This document shows, piece by piece, positions 34,001-46,088 of a DNA stretch of 64,000 bases. The notes beneath the pieces are model-generated. The model was given only the letters and a program-made list of their open reading frames with translations, had not been told where the DNA came from and ran no database searches. Numbering within the stretch: the stretch's first letter is position 1; each line of letters begins with the position of its first letter. Both the position numbers and the translations under genes were made by a program. Origin of the DNA: G047528285 sp047528285 (GTDB taxonomy: Bacteria; Pseudomonadota; Gammaproteobacteria; Enterobacterales; Enterobacteriaceae); the NCBI GenBank assembly GCA_047528285.1, contig CP180022.1:62001-126000 (forward strand). Direction: 5' to 3'.

Positions 34001-36333
34001 ACATCAACAAAACTCGTTGTATAAAAAATATCCGTAACTAATTAGCCTACCTTACATTGATTATCACCCTATTCATCTTTTTATCAGTATGGTAAAAAGA
34101 TAGCTAACCCCTCTTCGTTTAACTTAATCTAAATATTATGATCGCACACACTGTTCCCCGATTGTTTTTCCATAATTACATAGATTAAAATTGCCGCTAT
34201 TATGATCATAACCAGGTATGAGATATATTTACACAAATATAACTATATTTTTATATGATCTTATCGTAATTTTGTCATGAGTCATGTTTGTTAAATAGAT
34301 ACATTCTATATTTTTAAACACATTATAAAAAATTGATGTTTTTGACTGATTCTTTCAATGATAGATACAGGAGCGTGTTAACAAATAATTATTGCTATAT
34401 TTAACAAATAATACTATATCGATAATCTGTATTCAAAAGAAATTTAGTTCAATTTTTTGTTATCGAGAAATCCAACTAGGAATAGACAAAACTAATCTCG
34501 ATATACTTAAAGATCACACTAACGTAAATTTCGAATAAAATTTATTTTTAAAATACTAAAAGTATTTATCATTCTTTGAATGATTTTTTACATATACGCC
34601 ATAAAAAGCACTAAGCAATTATTACTAGATATTATGCACTTATGAATCACATACAATCTGCTTTAGCGCATGTTTATAGATTTAGAAAATCTATGGCGCA
34701 ATAGAAAAATTAACACTGTTTAGTGAATTTAATGTAATATCACATGATTGATATATTCTGCGTTTATAGATTCTCTTGAAATTAACAGCTGATGTAGTAA
34801 GAAAACAATACACTAAACTAATTAAAAAAATTTACATATCCATACATTAAATATCTTATATGTAAAATCATTTACTTTGTAAAATCATTAGAAATTCGTG
34901 ACAAGATCATTAAATGAGTATCTAATCACTCCATAACCATCAAAAATTCAAGTCATAACCCATGATATTAACTAACTTAACCATCAGCGATAATTAATAC
35001 CCCTCTTAACTTTTAAGAGCAACCTCTAGTAAAATAACACAATACACTCTACCAATGTTATTACATCAGAAATGAAAATCTAGATAACCTATAAAATCAG
35101 CTTTTCATATCACCTAAATCAAATGTTAAATAAATAAATTTTGATGATTTAAGATCAATATCTTGATCTACAGCACACTTGATACGCTTGCTTTTTCTTA
35201 ATTTTAGTCACTTACACTTTTGTATTTATTATGAAAAATTTATTTGTTTAAAAAACTTATGGATTGATATAGATAAGAAATTTTATAGTCAGATCATGGT
35301 TAATCTATCAAAATCAAGTGAAGTGATAATTTTAATTTATATCAATTTTACTAGAATAAGATCAGAATATATTAATCTTTTTCATAATTCATTTTAAAAC
35401 TTAGAGTATATTTAACTAAAATTTAACTTGTAAATTTATCAAAATCATAAAAATACACTTATGCCTTTCCATGCGTTTCTGAAAAGAAACATTATCAATA
35501 ACAGAAATTAAAATTTTTAAGGAAATAAAGAACAAAGAATTAATCCATATTTATAAAATAAAAATGTTCATATTAAAATAAAAAATCTTTTAATAAAAAA
35601 TCGATAGTCATTTATAGCATTAATTACATGTATATGTTTCTTACTTACAAAAATTTTTTATGTAATCCCGTTTTTCTATGTAACAAATAACCGCATGTAC
35701 ATATGATCCTATATATAAAATACTTTCATCAAAAACAATATCTATAAACCCATTATCATTAATTTATTTATTTTAATGATTATAAGATACTTTCATTGAT
35801 TTTGATGAAATTATATTTTTTTGATAAAATAATTTAATTTATTGATAACTGTTTTATATACACATAACTGCTTTACATCTATCCCTTATTCAAGAGTATT
35901 AAAATATTTTACCATCTTTTCTAATCCTCATTTGTTAATATTTTTAGTAATACAAAGTTATCGGTTGTATCTAAATTTATTAAATTCAAAAACATAATGG
36001 ATTAAACTAATATAAAACCATTTTATCTCATGACTTAGATTTGTAATTTAGATGTGTTCTTTTAAAATTAATTTTATAAAAGGTTGATCTTATATACCAT
36101 CATTAAATAAAGCTGATGGAGTAAGATGTGATGCTATAATTACCCATTTTTGTAGTATCTACGAACAGTCTCTTTCTCTGAAAGAGAGTATTTATAATAC
36201 TGAAAAATAATTGAGTCACGCATATAAATATTATAATTTATCGATTTAGCTATAGAAAAAACAGGGGGATGCTATTTTGAGTAACAACAACTATGCTTGC
36301 TTGAAAATAAGAAATAAACCAGTTAATATTATT
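31082..36333. other. 5.25 kb of eroded DNA
   Basis: AT-rich with no assignable gene. Short frames at 31339, 33373-33681, 33678-33896 and 35179 are low in complexity and unconvincing, though the two near 33.7 kb are end-to-end with an ATGA overlap. The best remnant candidate is on the minus strand at 32068-32238. The flanking genes kdsB and ygfA are far apart in E. coli, so a rearrangement junction relative to E. coli must lie inside. Confidence 0.65.
32068..32238 (-). other. Unidentified reading-frame remnant
   Basis: About 55 codons open on the minus strand, ending TGA at 32068, with protein-like composition including NQEAVSLDDFSNI and HFYSKWSGDHESRLYR. There is a stop immediately upstream and no start with a ribosome-binding site. 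I read it as a fragment of a decayed gene, identity unknown. Confidence 0.3.
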
Positions 36334-36942
36334 TTATTCCTTCCTACATCCTACCCACCTCCAATGATTGGAGGGGGTAATAATTTCAGGAAGAGGAATA
36401 TCCCACACCTCATCTGGCAGCAAATCTGCTAACTGTTGGCAGTCATGCGCCAGTCCAATCGGATAAAATCTTGTCTGTAGTTGCCAGTTTTTTAGCATGC
36501 GGTCATAAAATCCGCCGCCCATGCCAAGACGTCGTCCTTGCATATCAAAGGCTACCATCGGTATAAATAAGATATCTAGACCTGTTAGCGGCAATAACGT
36601 GGTGATATCCAGGCGAGGTTCTCGGATTCGAAATCGATTTAATACCAAAGACGTGGCAACACTATAGTGCATAAATAATAAATGACCATGGGTGAAGGGA
36701 TGAAGCACCGGCAGATAAACCTGTTTACCGGTTCTCCATAAAGAATCAATCAACGGACGAGTATCCAACTCACCATCAAACGAAAGAAATATAGCCAAGG
36801 TGCTAGCACTCCGAATACGAGTGTCATTCATGACACGATTAGCGACACTCAAGGAAACTTGGGTACTTTCTTGTGGCGAAATCGATCGGCGCCGTTGGCG
36901 AATAGAATTACGCAACGATTGTCGAAAAAATAATTTATCCAT
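36334..36942 (-). CDS. ygfA: 5-formyltetrahydrofolate cyclo-ligase
   Basis: Converts 5-formyl-THF to 5,10-methenyl-THF using ATP, returning a dead-end folate to the one-carbon pool. The 202-residue product aligns over its whole length with E. coli YgfA (182), with a longer N-terminus (MDKLFFRQSLRNS). Motifs present: the SFDGELDTRPLI segment, KQVYLPVLHP, and the signature RLGMGGGFYDRML that forms the nucleotide and substrate site. It lies downstream of zapA on the same strand, as in E. coli, where the 6S RNA gene lies between them. Confidence 0.95.
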   Translation of the reverse strand: MDKLFFRQSLRNSIRQRRRSISPQESTQVSLSVANRVMNDTRIRSASTLAIFLSFDGELDTRPLIDSLWRTGKQVYLPVLHPFTHGHLLFMHYSVATSLVLNRFRIREPRLDITTLLPLTGLDILFIPMVAFDMQGRRLGMGGGFYDRMLKNWQLQTRFYPIGLAHDCQQLADLLPDEVWDIPLPEIITPSNHWRWVGCRKE

Positions 36943-37087
36943 TAAGGGGCCATGGCGCGAAGAGGATGAATCTTAACTAGCGGTTCACCGAACCACAAAC
37001 TGCTACTCAACTTGGTTGTTCTTTCCCTAGTAAAAATCAACGTAACGTCGAAAATATTTTGATTTCTCGAAAAAACTAAGCATCCCC

Positions 37088-37104
37088 AGCACTTAAGAAG
37101 TGCT
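37088..37104. repeat. Perfect 7-bp hairpin between zapA and ygfA
   Basis: AGCACTT and AAGTGCT pair around a three-base loop. On the minus strand, 115 bases after the zapA stop, it is followed by GGGGATGCTTAG then a T6 run. It could be a processing site or weak terminator of the zapA transcript. Confidence 0.4.
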
Positions 37105-37218
37105 TATTTTATGTATAAATTTACATTCAATCCCATGGGTTTTTAACTAAAATCTTAAAAAATATAAATTTCAATCCGTAGGTATTAAGATGTTAATGGT
37201 ATAAGTACCCCAACATCA

Positions 37219-37548
37219 TTATTCAAACTGATTTTCAGAATGTTCAGTTATGCGACCCTGTTCGACAAGCGCCTGCTCAATTGTATGCTGTAATAAACGG
37301 ATACGCTCTTCCATGTTAGCTGCATAATCCCGAGTTTTTAACCTTTCCTGCGCTAATTCATGACAAACGTTCAGGGAGACAATAAAAACAAGTTGTTCTA
37401 TATTGATAACTCTAGTTCGATCTTTCAGATGTTGCAATCTCTGATTAAGATCTTTCGCCGCCTGATGCAGCGCTTCCTCTTGCTCCAGAGGGCAATTAAT
37501 TCGTAATGTACGGCCAAAAATTTGAATCTCTACCGGTTGTGTAGGCAT
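37219..37548 (-). CDS. zapA: Cell division protein ZapA
   Basis: Z-ring associated protein that cross-links FtsZ filaments. Starting at ATG 37548 ([13 protein letters not shown]) gives 109 residues, the E. coli length, with AGGAAAG just upstream. An in-frame ATG five codons earlier is less likely because that AGGAAAG would lie inside the gene. The N-terminal FtsZ-binding part (about 1-50) and the C-terminal coiled coil (about 65-100, [20 protein letters not shown]) are intact. In E. coli zapA is divergent from ygfB-pepP-ubiH-ubiI. Here ygfB and pepP are not recognisable but ubiH and ubiI still follow on the other strand. Confidence 0.96.
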   Translation of the reverse strand: MPTQPVEIQIFGRTLRINCPLEQEEALHQAAKDLNQRLQHLKDRTRVINIEQLVFIVSLNVCHELAQERLKTRDYAANMEERIRLLQHTIEQALVEQGRITEHSENQFE

Positions 37549-40363
37549 ACTACTTTCCTGCATTTATTACCACTCCACTCCTTGCTAAACCGAGTAATGC
37601 TTAGCAGGCGTGAATTGACGCAATTATAATCTATCTATTATAAAAATAATAGATCATGCTGGTACAGCACCAACTTTTAATAATACATAATAAAAGTTGA
37701 TTCAACAATAATTGATGACAGAAAACACAAAACAAAAATATATGCCTCTATTACAAATAGCTTATCGAATTTTTGTAAGGCTAGCGATAGCATAAATCGA
37801 CGAAGATATGTATTGGCTGCTTCGGATCATACGGAACAGTGATTATAAGAAATTATTAATTGGAAGGTAATTGGTGCATCAATTAAGCAACAAGGAACTG
37901 GGTTTATTTAAATTCTCTCCTGGCTTACTATACAATTTGTCGAGATGAACTATTTTCTTCTTGATATAAAATTATTCATTAAGTTGCTTAGCAGATTCAT
38001 GCTGCTTGATAGGGCAACAAAGTCAAATTATACATCATAACAAACAGAGCATGTAGTTCCCTCTCAATAGTTAATTAAATAATTGATTTTATTGTTAACA
38101 TTTTATCATTTTCGTGTATAGTAAATCGTGAAATTTGGACTCTCTAAGCACGTAAAAAACAAAAAAGATTTGTTATTATAAAACATCTTATATCACGTTT
38201 TAGCAGAAGTTTTTCCATATAGATGAATTGACATGATGGGCTACAGGTGTATCATCTGGTATCAAATCACAAAATAAACAGCAGAAAAGGTGGAAAAGAA
38301 AATCTTTCTTAGTTAATAATCTACATGAAATCCTGACATAGACTGCTGGGATGTCAGTCAGAAGAAAATGAAAAGGTATAGTAATCCCTCCGTTAATCTA
38401 ACTGCAACTACACTCTGTTTTCTTTACTCACACAGAGTTATATGCATATAGACAGGTGCGAGAAAATAAAGATAGAAGCATTTATTATGCCAAAAAATAA
38501 GGATCTACTCCCTTAATACTTAAATTATTTCTTCAGAAAGTTTTTTAAAAGACTAAAGAACAAACTTACGTAGATTAATTACCAATTTTTCTTATTTAAA
38601 AATACAAACTTCTTATATATAGTTTATCTAATGCAGAAAAGAAAATGCTGAAAGATGATCGAGTTTTTAACCAAAAATAAGTTACAATTTCTGAATTTAT
38701 ATATACCAAAAAAGCTCAGATATAGCATTAACTTTTAGTATTATTTATGCTGCCAGAGCGGCATATAGGCCACAGAACATTAAGGTTCAACCAGATATTT
38801 TATGAAATAAATTTCACCATATGAAAAGCATATGGAATCAAATCTGTAGGGTATCTACAAATTAATAAGATGAAAATGCTGCAAGCTATGTTAGCTAAAT
38901 CATTTCTTCTATGTATATTCCGAGATGGATAGTAGATTTAATTTTAATTACAAAATTAAGAACATAGATTTTTTACTTCACTTAATTTTCATATATCAAT
39001 TTTGTTATTAAGATTCAAAGTCTTAAAACTATATCATGAATATGGATTACTTAAGACAATCAAATTTAATTAGATAAGTATCAAACAATGAGAAAAATCA
39101 ATCGTAAAATATAAAAGGATACAAATACTTACTTAAGTATATTTTGCTAAATAAAAACATAATAATCAATTGATGCAGATTAAGAAAACTAATCTTTGAA
39201 TTTTTTAAAAAATGCTATGCAACTTAGGCAATAATAAAGATCATGACAAGTTTCTTTAATTGCTAGAAATGGGAATGCAGTACATCATAAATAGCAGCTG
39301 CTAGCATTTCTTATCATGATTATTTTATCCATCTAGATATCAATTCGGCTTCTACACACATCGATCCGAAATTAATTTTCTAAAAAACTGACTTTGCGTC
39401 GACGTCTTGCGTAAAACCTTAGGAATCGAGTATTTTAATCAGGCTGAAGGCGTAATAAATTATAGCATCAATAAAACATTCTACCTCTCTTAAGAATTTC
39501 TAGAAAAATGATACGAAGATTAATAGTTTTTAGATATAATTCGTATCAATCAATAGAATTGATTGTATTCGATTTAAACAAGCTAGGTTGCTCATTTGAT
39601 TAAGATCAAGGGGCGAATGAATCCATTCGTTATAGTATATCTTTTAAGCAAAGATTTAATATATACACTTCTGGAACCTGAACCTATTACTTTCTATAGA
39701 AAGCAAACGGCAACAGAGTGTTATAAAATTTTATCGAACCCTACACAAGGTGTGGTTTGATCATCTCGTGTTGATAGACTCCAACTATAAAATCAAAACT
39801 ACGTCAGAAAGCAGCTTCCTAATTAAAGAAAAATTCTATACTAGGAATAAAGCATTGTTTTTTCACATTATTCGCGTGCCTTATTCATAACAATTCGCGT
39901 ATCTTATCTCCTAAGTTATACAGCCACTTTGATGCAGTATTGAGGATATACGTGCAAAAAAAGCGATACGCCATATTATATATAATCCAATCTTCATAGA
40001 CACCTTGCATGATAAGGATAAACATCAAGATACTCATCGCCGAATAGACATATTTATAATTCTTTTTACATGGCCACGTATCATAGTTGGAAACTAGATG
40101 TGCATATCATAGTAATTTTTACTCAGCAAAAGTGTACTCGGATATTTCTAAGCCTGATATTATGTTGATCTTAAACCCTATCAAAATGGTTTTTTATATT
40201 TTCAGTCTAGTAACATATTGACATAACGCCTACCATGTATATCAGAATCCGAAATCGAAAATGAGATCACAATATAATCACCGCAAGAAAAGAAAATCTC
40301 ACTGAATTGGTTGTCAAATAAACCAAAAAATTTAAGCCATCATGACAATGGGATGTTAAAAAA
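37549..40363. other. 2.8 kb of eroded DNA, former ygfB and pepP positions
   Basis: ygfB and pepP lie between zapA and ubiH in E. coli and need about 1.9 kb. No motif of either could be recognised, and the interval is longer than they would occupy. Nothing else identifiable. Confidence 0.6.
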
Positions 40364-41542
40364 ATGAGTATTACTATTATCGGTGGTGGCATGATCGGGG
40401 CAACACTAGCGCTAGCACTTTCATATCTGAGCCGTGGCACGATACAAATCGATCTGGTCGAGGCACAAAGGCCAGAAAGTTATACGCATCCCGGATTCGA
40501 CGCCCGCGCTATCGCGCTAGCACAGGGGACTTGTCGTGAGCTTAGCGCCATTGGAGTTTGGCCGGAGATGGAATCCTATTCCACTGCAATTACAAGGGTA
40601 GCGATAAGCGAAAAAAGGTATTTAGGTACAGTTCATATTAAATCCAACGACTATCAATTGCCGGCGCTAGGTTATGTTATGGAACTAAATACGTCGGGAA
40701 AATGCTTATTTAGCATGTTACGTAAAGCTCCCGGAGTATGGCTGCATTGTCCAGCGACGTTAAAGCATATCAGGCGCGAGAAGGCAGGAATCGTCATTAC
40801 CCTTAATAACGGTACGGAGCTCAACGCACAGTTAGCAGTGGCGGCAGATGGATCTAACTCATCTTTGGCAAAGCAATGTGGCATTTACTGGAATCAGAGA
40901 GATTATCAGCAAATCGCGGTAATTTCCAATATTACCCCTGAATTATCTCATGACGGTGAGGCTTTCGAGCAGTTTACCCCTGATGGCCCCCTGGCGTTGT
41001 TACCTATATCAGCTGCTAGAAATGCAGTAATTTGGTGTCTCCCAGCCACGCGTCAGAATGAAATTTTAAGTTGGGATGAAGGACAATTTTGCCGAGCACT
41101 ACAGGAGGTGTTTGGCTGGCGTCTCGGCCATATTATCGCTGCTGGCTCACGTCAATGTTATCCGCTTCAACTGCGGACGGCATCGCGACATATTAGCCAT
41201 AGACTCGCGCTCGTAGGTAATGCAGCACAAACTCTGCATCCTATTGCTGGACAAGGATTTAACCTTGGTTTACGTGATGTAATAACCCTAGCGGAAACCT
41301 TATCGCACGCCTCTTTGCAAGGCGAAGATATTGGCGATTATAGCGTTCTTTCGCGCTACCAGCGGCGTCGACAGCCGGATCAGGCTTGGACCATTGATAT
41401 CACTGATGGGCTTATTCATCTGTTCAGCAATCGATTTTTACCGTTAGTGGCAGCCCGCAATCTTGGATTGCTAGCTATAGCCCATATTCCATCGCTTCGC
41501 GATGCGCTGGTGCGCAAAACACTAGGCTGGGTAACCCGATGA
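40364..41542 (+). CDS. ubiH: 2-octaprenyl-6-methoxyphenol hydroxylase UbiH
   Basis: FAD-dependent monooxygenase of ubiquinone synthesis (C1 hydroxylation). The 392 residues have the family layout: N-terminal dinucleotide-binding GGGMIGATLALAL (about 6-18), the middle VAADGSNSSLAK motif, and the C-terminal FAD-ribityl motif GNAAQTLHPIAGQGFNLGLRD (about 287-307). The usual GD at the start of the last motif reads GN here, as I recall it does in E. coli UbiH. It precedes ubiI on the same strand, but the two are 2.2 kb apart. Both enzymes being intact argues for respiration with ubiquinone. Confidence 0.95.
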   Translation: MSITIIGGGMIGATLALALSYLSRGTIQIDLVEAQRPESYTHPGFDARAIALAQGTCRELSAIGVWPEMESYSTAITRVAISEKRYLGTVHIKSNDYQLPALGYVMELNTSGKCLFSMLRKAPGVWLHCPATLKHIRREKAGIVITLNNGTELNAQLAVAADGSNSSLAKQCGIYWNQRDYQQIAVISNITPELSHDGEAFEQFTPDGPLALLPISAARNAVIWCLPATRQNEILSWDEGQFCRALQEVFGWRLGHIIAAGSRQCYPLQLRTASRHISHRLALVGNAAQTLHPIAGQGFNLGLRDVITLAETLSHASLQGEDIGDYSVLSRYQRRRQPDQAWTIDITDGLIHLFSNRFLPLVAARNLGLLAIAHIPSLRDALVRKTLGWVTR

Positions 41543-43777
41543 CCACATACAACAAACTCAGTATGTGTATCGATATATTTATCGAGATTCCTGTGATTAA
41601 TTTTATAATATGATTTCAAGCACCCCGTAGCGGGTGAGGATAGTCACCAACTCAATACATAAAATTAATCTTTTCTAACATCCTATCCATATGATTTTTA
41701 TCAAAAATAAAAATGGAAATGAATTTCAGAAAAGCTAAATGAAGGGATGATTATGTTTGCACGTTTCCAGACGCTCGTTCAGAAAGCATGCGTATATTCT
41801 TGTTTTTATAATTATTTAACTTAAAATAATACATATAGACTTATATTAATTATAAGTAAAACCAAAGTTTGAATCCTCTTTCAGATATTGACTTGACAAA
41901 AACGGATAGCATTCAGCATCTCACAGAGATGTATCTAATTGAATCAAATACATATAGATCGTGTTAATTCTGATATATTTTATATAAGAAAACTAACATT
42001 ATTAAAAAATTGAGCGTTTCCTATCATTAAACTAATAGGGGAAAATATCCCATCGGGTACATATATGAATTAAACGCCCATGAAAGATTCTAGCTTATCC
42101 AGCTATATCATGATGTTTAGTAAAACTAAATAATTACCAATAAATGAACATATGTAAATTTCTTAACTGAAATAAAAAATAGATGATATTCATATCAGTA
42201 AAATTTGTGGATTAATAAAACGATTATAAATTATGACTAGATAGATAAAAAACAAAAAATCGATTTAAGAATCAATCCTTTCAAGACTTAATTATCAGAT
42301 TAATAATAATATCTAAAAAATACAGTAGAACACTAGATACTCTGATAAACAGTTAGGTTGTGATTTAAATTTATTGCTTAGGTATGGATGCTAGATTTTT
42401 AAAATCTATTATGCAAAAATTGCTATTTCACTACCCTTATGATAGTAAATCCGATGAAGTTCTATATAATAGTCATTGTGGATGAAAACGCTCAACGCTA
42501 TATCTGTAAGCATTGTTAGAAAACGTTAAATCATCCTTTTATTATCAAGAATCTAAAGAAATCTAAGCACGAAAGACTATTCTCAATATGGCAATTCTTG
42601 GATCATGGGACAAGGAAACTATACAGCTCTATATTGTGTATTTACCTGAATACTATTCAGTATTCAATTAAAAATTATAAAAAAAGAAGCTTACGGATAG
42701 CATATCGTCACACGCCAAGTCATTATTTAATCTGAAACATACGTTTAATAGCCTAAGACTGCCAGATCCTAGTAAAAAAACTGCAACTCTTTTTTTGGAC
42801 AAGAAAAAAACAGCGCCAGAGAAATCATTAATACCACATCCTAAATAACCATCGACACATTTATAAAATCCTGTAAAACCTCAGAATATTACCTAATAAT
42901 AACTAAAAAACACCTTTATCAGAAAGCATATGGCATAAATTTAATCTATATTCACATCAAAAATATCATTTATAAAATAATTAATTTTCAAAATAAACAC
43001 AATGCATGACAAGATAATTAACTGGTGTAAGAGGGGTTACCATTAGTAATAAATCCAATCAAAACTAACATTTACAATGAAATTCGTGGTATTACGTTTA
43101 CTTCTTGCTATTATTGATACTAGATCATCAAATTTTAAGTCATGAAAAAACAGTAGCCATGATATGCAATCATAGCTTTAAAATAATATTTAAGATGTTA
43201 TCTATCCACCAAGAAACGGAACCCCCCCGACAAGAAGTGCTAAAACTTGGCTAACTGGATCAACTATATTTCTAAATACTCTGACACTGATATCTAAATA
43301 TCGTTCTAGAATATTATAATAACAAGATTAAAAATATAGATATCAATGATATAAACATTTTAATCTCCTAGTTATATCGTCACTCAGTATTTTTTAAAAT
43401 ATTTAAATTCAGCGTGATGTGGTAAACAATTATAAATAAGATAAAACGTACATAACAAGAGTATACATGTGTTTTCTTAGCACACACCTAGTAATGTACA
43501 AGCATCATCATCCGTTCACTCGGCTTTACTAAAACTTATCTTTTTATTATTGAAGTAATATACAACTTAGATAGTAACAAAGATTAATTTCTGCAAATTA
43601 GCCAGATCTTTTTTCGATCAATCCCGAGAATTACCTGGGGTAATATGTTGCTTCACAATATGTCTTATACTGATGGCAACCCGCCAAGTGGATATGTTGA
43701 AATTATGCTAAAAACAATAGCAAAGATCACAATTAATATTGTTGATATCTATGTGTATCAAAAAGGAATAATAATCA
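41543..43777. other. 2.2-kb eroded insert between ubiH and ubiI
   Basis: ubiH and ubiI are nearly adjacent in E. coli. Here AT-rich DNA without reading frames separates them. It contains a GC-rich hairpin at 41621-41636 and a C7 run at 43222-43228. It may be a decayed insertion such as a mobile element or relocated gene; no transposase motif or terminal repeat was recognised. Confidence 0.65.
41621..41636. repeat. GC-rich hairpin 79 bases after ubiH
   Basis: CACCC (41621-41625) pairs with GGGTG (41632-41636) around a six-base loop in otherwise AT-rich DNA. No T-run follows. It could be a transcript-end hairpin for ubiH now that ubiI is detached. Confidence 0.4.
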
Positions 43778-44992
43778 ATGCAACAAGCATTTGATATAGT
43801 TATCAACGGTGCCGGGATAACCGGCCTGGCGCTAGCCTGCGGCCTGCAGGGAAGCGGACTGCGTGTAGCGATAATCGAAGGCCATATACCAGAACCAATT
43901 TCTCTAAACAAACAACCAGCTTTGCGGGTTTCCGCAATTAACATCGCCAGCCGACGTTTTTTGCAATATTTGCAGGTCTGGGAGAACATCGCCACACAGT
44001 GCGCCAATCCTTTTCGAGGGATACAAGTCTGGGAGCGAGACAGTTTCGGGCGTATTGCTTTCGATAGTTCTGAGTTTGGATATCCTGAGCTCGGGCATAT
44101 CATTGATAATAAAGCTATTCATCAGGGGTTATGGTACCGTGCAAACCAGATAGCCGAAGTGACACTAATTTCTTCTACCACGTTACGCCAGGTGGTATGG
44201 GAGAAAAATAAAGTATTTGTTACACTTGATAACAATCGAATACTAACTGCCAAGCTTGTAGTAGCGGCAGATGGCGCCGGCTCCTGGCTGCGGACCCATG
44301 CTTTTATTCCGTTAACTTTTTGGGACTATCAACATCATGCGCTAGTGGCTCTCGTCCGTACCATGCAACCTCATGGCAATATTGCCCATCAGGCGTTTCA
44401 TAGTGATGGCATCCTGGCGTTTTTACCGCTAAGCGATCCTCATTTAAGCTCTATTGTCTGGTCTCTGCCGCCATTGATGGCACAATATCGACTAAATATA
44501 TCTGCTAAGACCTTCAACGCCGAAGTAGCAATGAATTTCAGCCTAACGTTAGGGTTATGCGAACTGAAAAGCGAACGAAAAACATTCCCGCTCGCCGTCC
44601 GTTTTGCGCGTAATTTTGCCGCCCATCGCTTAGTACTAATAGGCGATGCCGCTCATACCTTTCACCCCCTAGCGGGGCAAGGTCTCAACTTGGGATTAAT
44701 GGATGTTGTAGAATTGTTAGGAGAAATACAGCGCTTACAAAAAACTGACCGGGATATTGGACATTATCCCTACCTACGACGCTACGAACAAAATCGCAAA
44801 CAGAGTGCTGCACTTATGCTAGCAAGCATGCAAGGGTTTCTTGAGCTTTTCGCTGGCCAACACCCGCTGAAAAAATGGGTTCGCGCCGCAGGGTTAAGAC
44901 TGGCAGATACGCTTCCTGGCGTTAAAGCTCACCTTATTAAGCAGGCGATAGGGTTGAACGATTTACCAGACTGGCTTTCGAAATTACCTTGA
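43778..44992 (+). CDS. ubiI: 2-octaprenylphenol C5-hydroxylase UbiI (VisC)
   Basis: FAD monooxygenase paralogous to UbiH, introducing the C5 hydroxyl in aerobic ubiquinone synthesis. The 404-residue protein is full length. Motifs: GAGITGLALACGL (about 11-23), the VAADGAGSWLR segment, and GDAAHTFHPLAGQGLNLGLMD (about 292-312), with the expected GD. The C-terminus (KQAIGLNDLPDWL) is complete. In E. coli it follows ubiH and precedes the gcv genes; nothing of gcvT is recognised downstream. It now needs its own promoter, presumably in the DNA upstream of 43778. Confidence 0.94.
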   Translation: MQQAFDIVINGAGITGLALACGLQGSGLRVAIIEGHIPEPISLNKQPALRVSAINIASRRFLQYLQVWENIATQCANPFRGIQVWERDSFGRIAFDSSEFGYPELGHIIDNKAIHQGLWYRANQIAEVTLISSTTLRQVVWEKNKVFVTLDNNRILTAKLVVAADGAGSWLRTHAFIPLTFWDYQHHALVALVRTMQPHGNIAHQAFHSDGILAFLPLSDPHLSSIVWSLPPLMAQYRLNISAKTFNAEVAMNFSLTLGLCELKSERKTFPLAVRFARNFAAHRLVLIGDAAHTFHPLAGQGLNLGLMDVVELLGEIQRLQKTDRDIGHYPYLRRYEQNRKQSAALMLASMQGFLELFAGQHPLKKWVRAAGLRLADTLPGVKAHLIKQAIGLNDLPDWLSKLP

Positions 44993-45339
44993 AGTGAATT
45001 GTTCTGATTTTCACGCCACTTTTCTTCAGTTAATAATTAAAATTATGGTTTCCATCATAGTTTAACGATAGATTCTTCCTAAAACCATCCTAAAATATGT
45101 AAGTGCATTACATTCTATATATTGAATAGGAATATCTATATCTCACTCTATTCCCATTTTTCTACAAGTTTTCTGCATAAATTTAAACTGTTGCTAATCT
45201 TATTAAACAAGGTTAAAGAACGATAAAAACTATCGAGCACCGAACAGATATTTCAGTGCCCCCCGGCAAAATCGCAAAAAAAATACCGGTAGATCTAAGT
45301 TTCTTAATATTGATAATGCCTTGATGCCCGGGAAAAATC
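44993..45339. other. Short gap between ubiI and the fur remnant
   Basis: AT-rich, converging gene ends, no gene seen. In E. coli ubiI and fur are not neighbours, so a rearrangement junction relative to E. coli falls in or near here. Confidence 0.5.
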
Positions 45340-45782
45340 AGAAGATTTTTCTACGTGTGTTATCTGTATCAAGGGTTTTATCTTCACAAAAGTCGTCTGA
45401 TTCTCCATGGCCATAAAAATACATTCTTTTCCTGCTTAATTTAATATTGTACGGTTTTACGATATCATGCTAATGCGTTTTCATAAACGCATCCCTAAAT
45501 TCCATGACTTTATCATAATTCAGGCAAATTAAAGTGATCGTAATGATTTTATTGAGTATAACTCGAAAACCGATTTTTCGCCGTCGTGATTATGTCTAAT
45601 AATAATTACTGACGCCATTGAACTGGTTAAAGTACACGATAAACAAGTATCTAGACAATTTTCCTCGGATATGAAAATGAACGTTTTATATAAATCTTAT
45701 CGTAGTAATATGATTAGATTTAGGATATTACAACACTTTCCAAGATCTTAAACCTGGAAAAAGTTGTTTTCAGTTCTATCAT
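45340..45782 (-). pseudogene. fur: fur pseudogene (ferric uptake regulator)
   Basis: Segments in order on the minus strand align with Fur in shifting frames: SRFKILESV near 45730, VYRVL near 45640, RHNHDGEKSVFEL near 45570, LICLNYDKVMEFRDAFM near 45500 and YFYGHGESDDFCEDK near 45400. A TAG interrupts the frame after DAFMKTH, and several stops break the N-terminal third. The DNA-binding helix region and several metal-binding histidines are lost. Location just downstream of fldA on the same strand is exactly the E. coli fldA-fur order, and the remnant has the expected length. Loss of Fur implies that iron-dependent repression, and RyhB control through it, is gone or replaced. Confidence 0.9.
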
Positions 45783-45989
45783 TTTAAGGTGATGTTATTA
45801 TAGAACTCGCTTTGATTTTTTCTGTTATGCTTGATTATAAAGTAATACGATTTCATGGTTATATAATAATCATGAATATACTAAATATTTCATTGCTTAT
45901 TATAAGTGAAGTGGTTATTAGTAAAATACTTAATATCTCTTTATGATTAAAAATTATATAAAGTATGTGTCATTGCACTATTTAATGGC

Positions 45990-46013
45990 AACAGCTACAA
46001 AATTGTAGCTGTT
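45990..46013 (-). terminator. Strong hairpin downstream of fldA
   Basis: AACAGCTACAA (45990-46000) is the exact reverse complement of 46003-46013, giving a perfect 11-bp stem with a tight loop, 76 bases past the fldA stop. A long T-run is missing, so termination strength is uncertain. It may also stabilise the 3' end of the fldA transcript now that fur is dead. Confidence 0.5.
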
Positions 46014-46088
46014 AATTTAAAAAGAATCATATATCAGACATGTAATGCAGTGTTAACTATCCGAAGTAAGACAGATAGCAGCAAAACT

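Noticed and set aside
31082..36333. Possible CRISPR array, prophage or insertion sequence in the large gaps
   Set aside because: No regularly spaced repeats, transposase motifs or phage genes were seen in any frame; the repeats noticed are isolated pairs.
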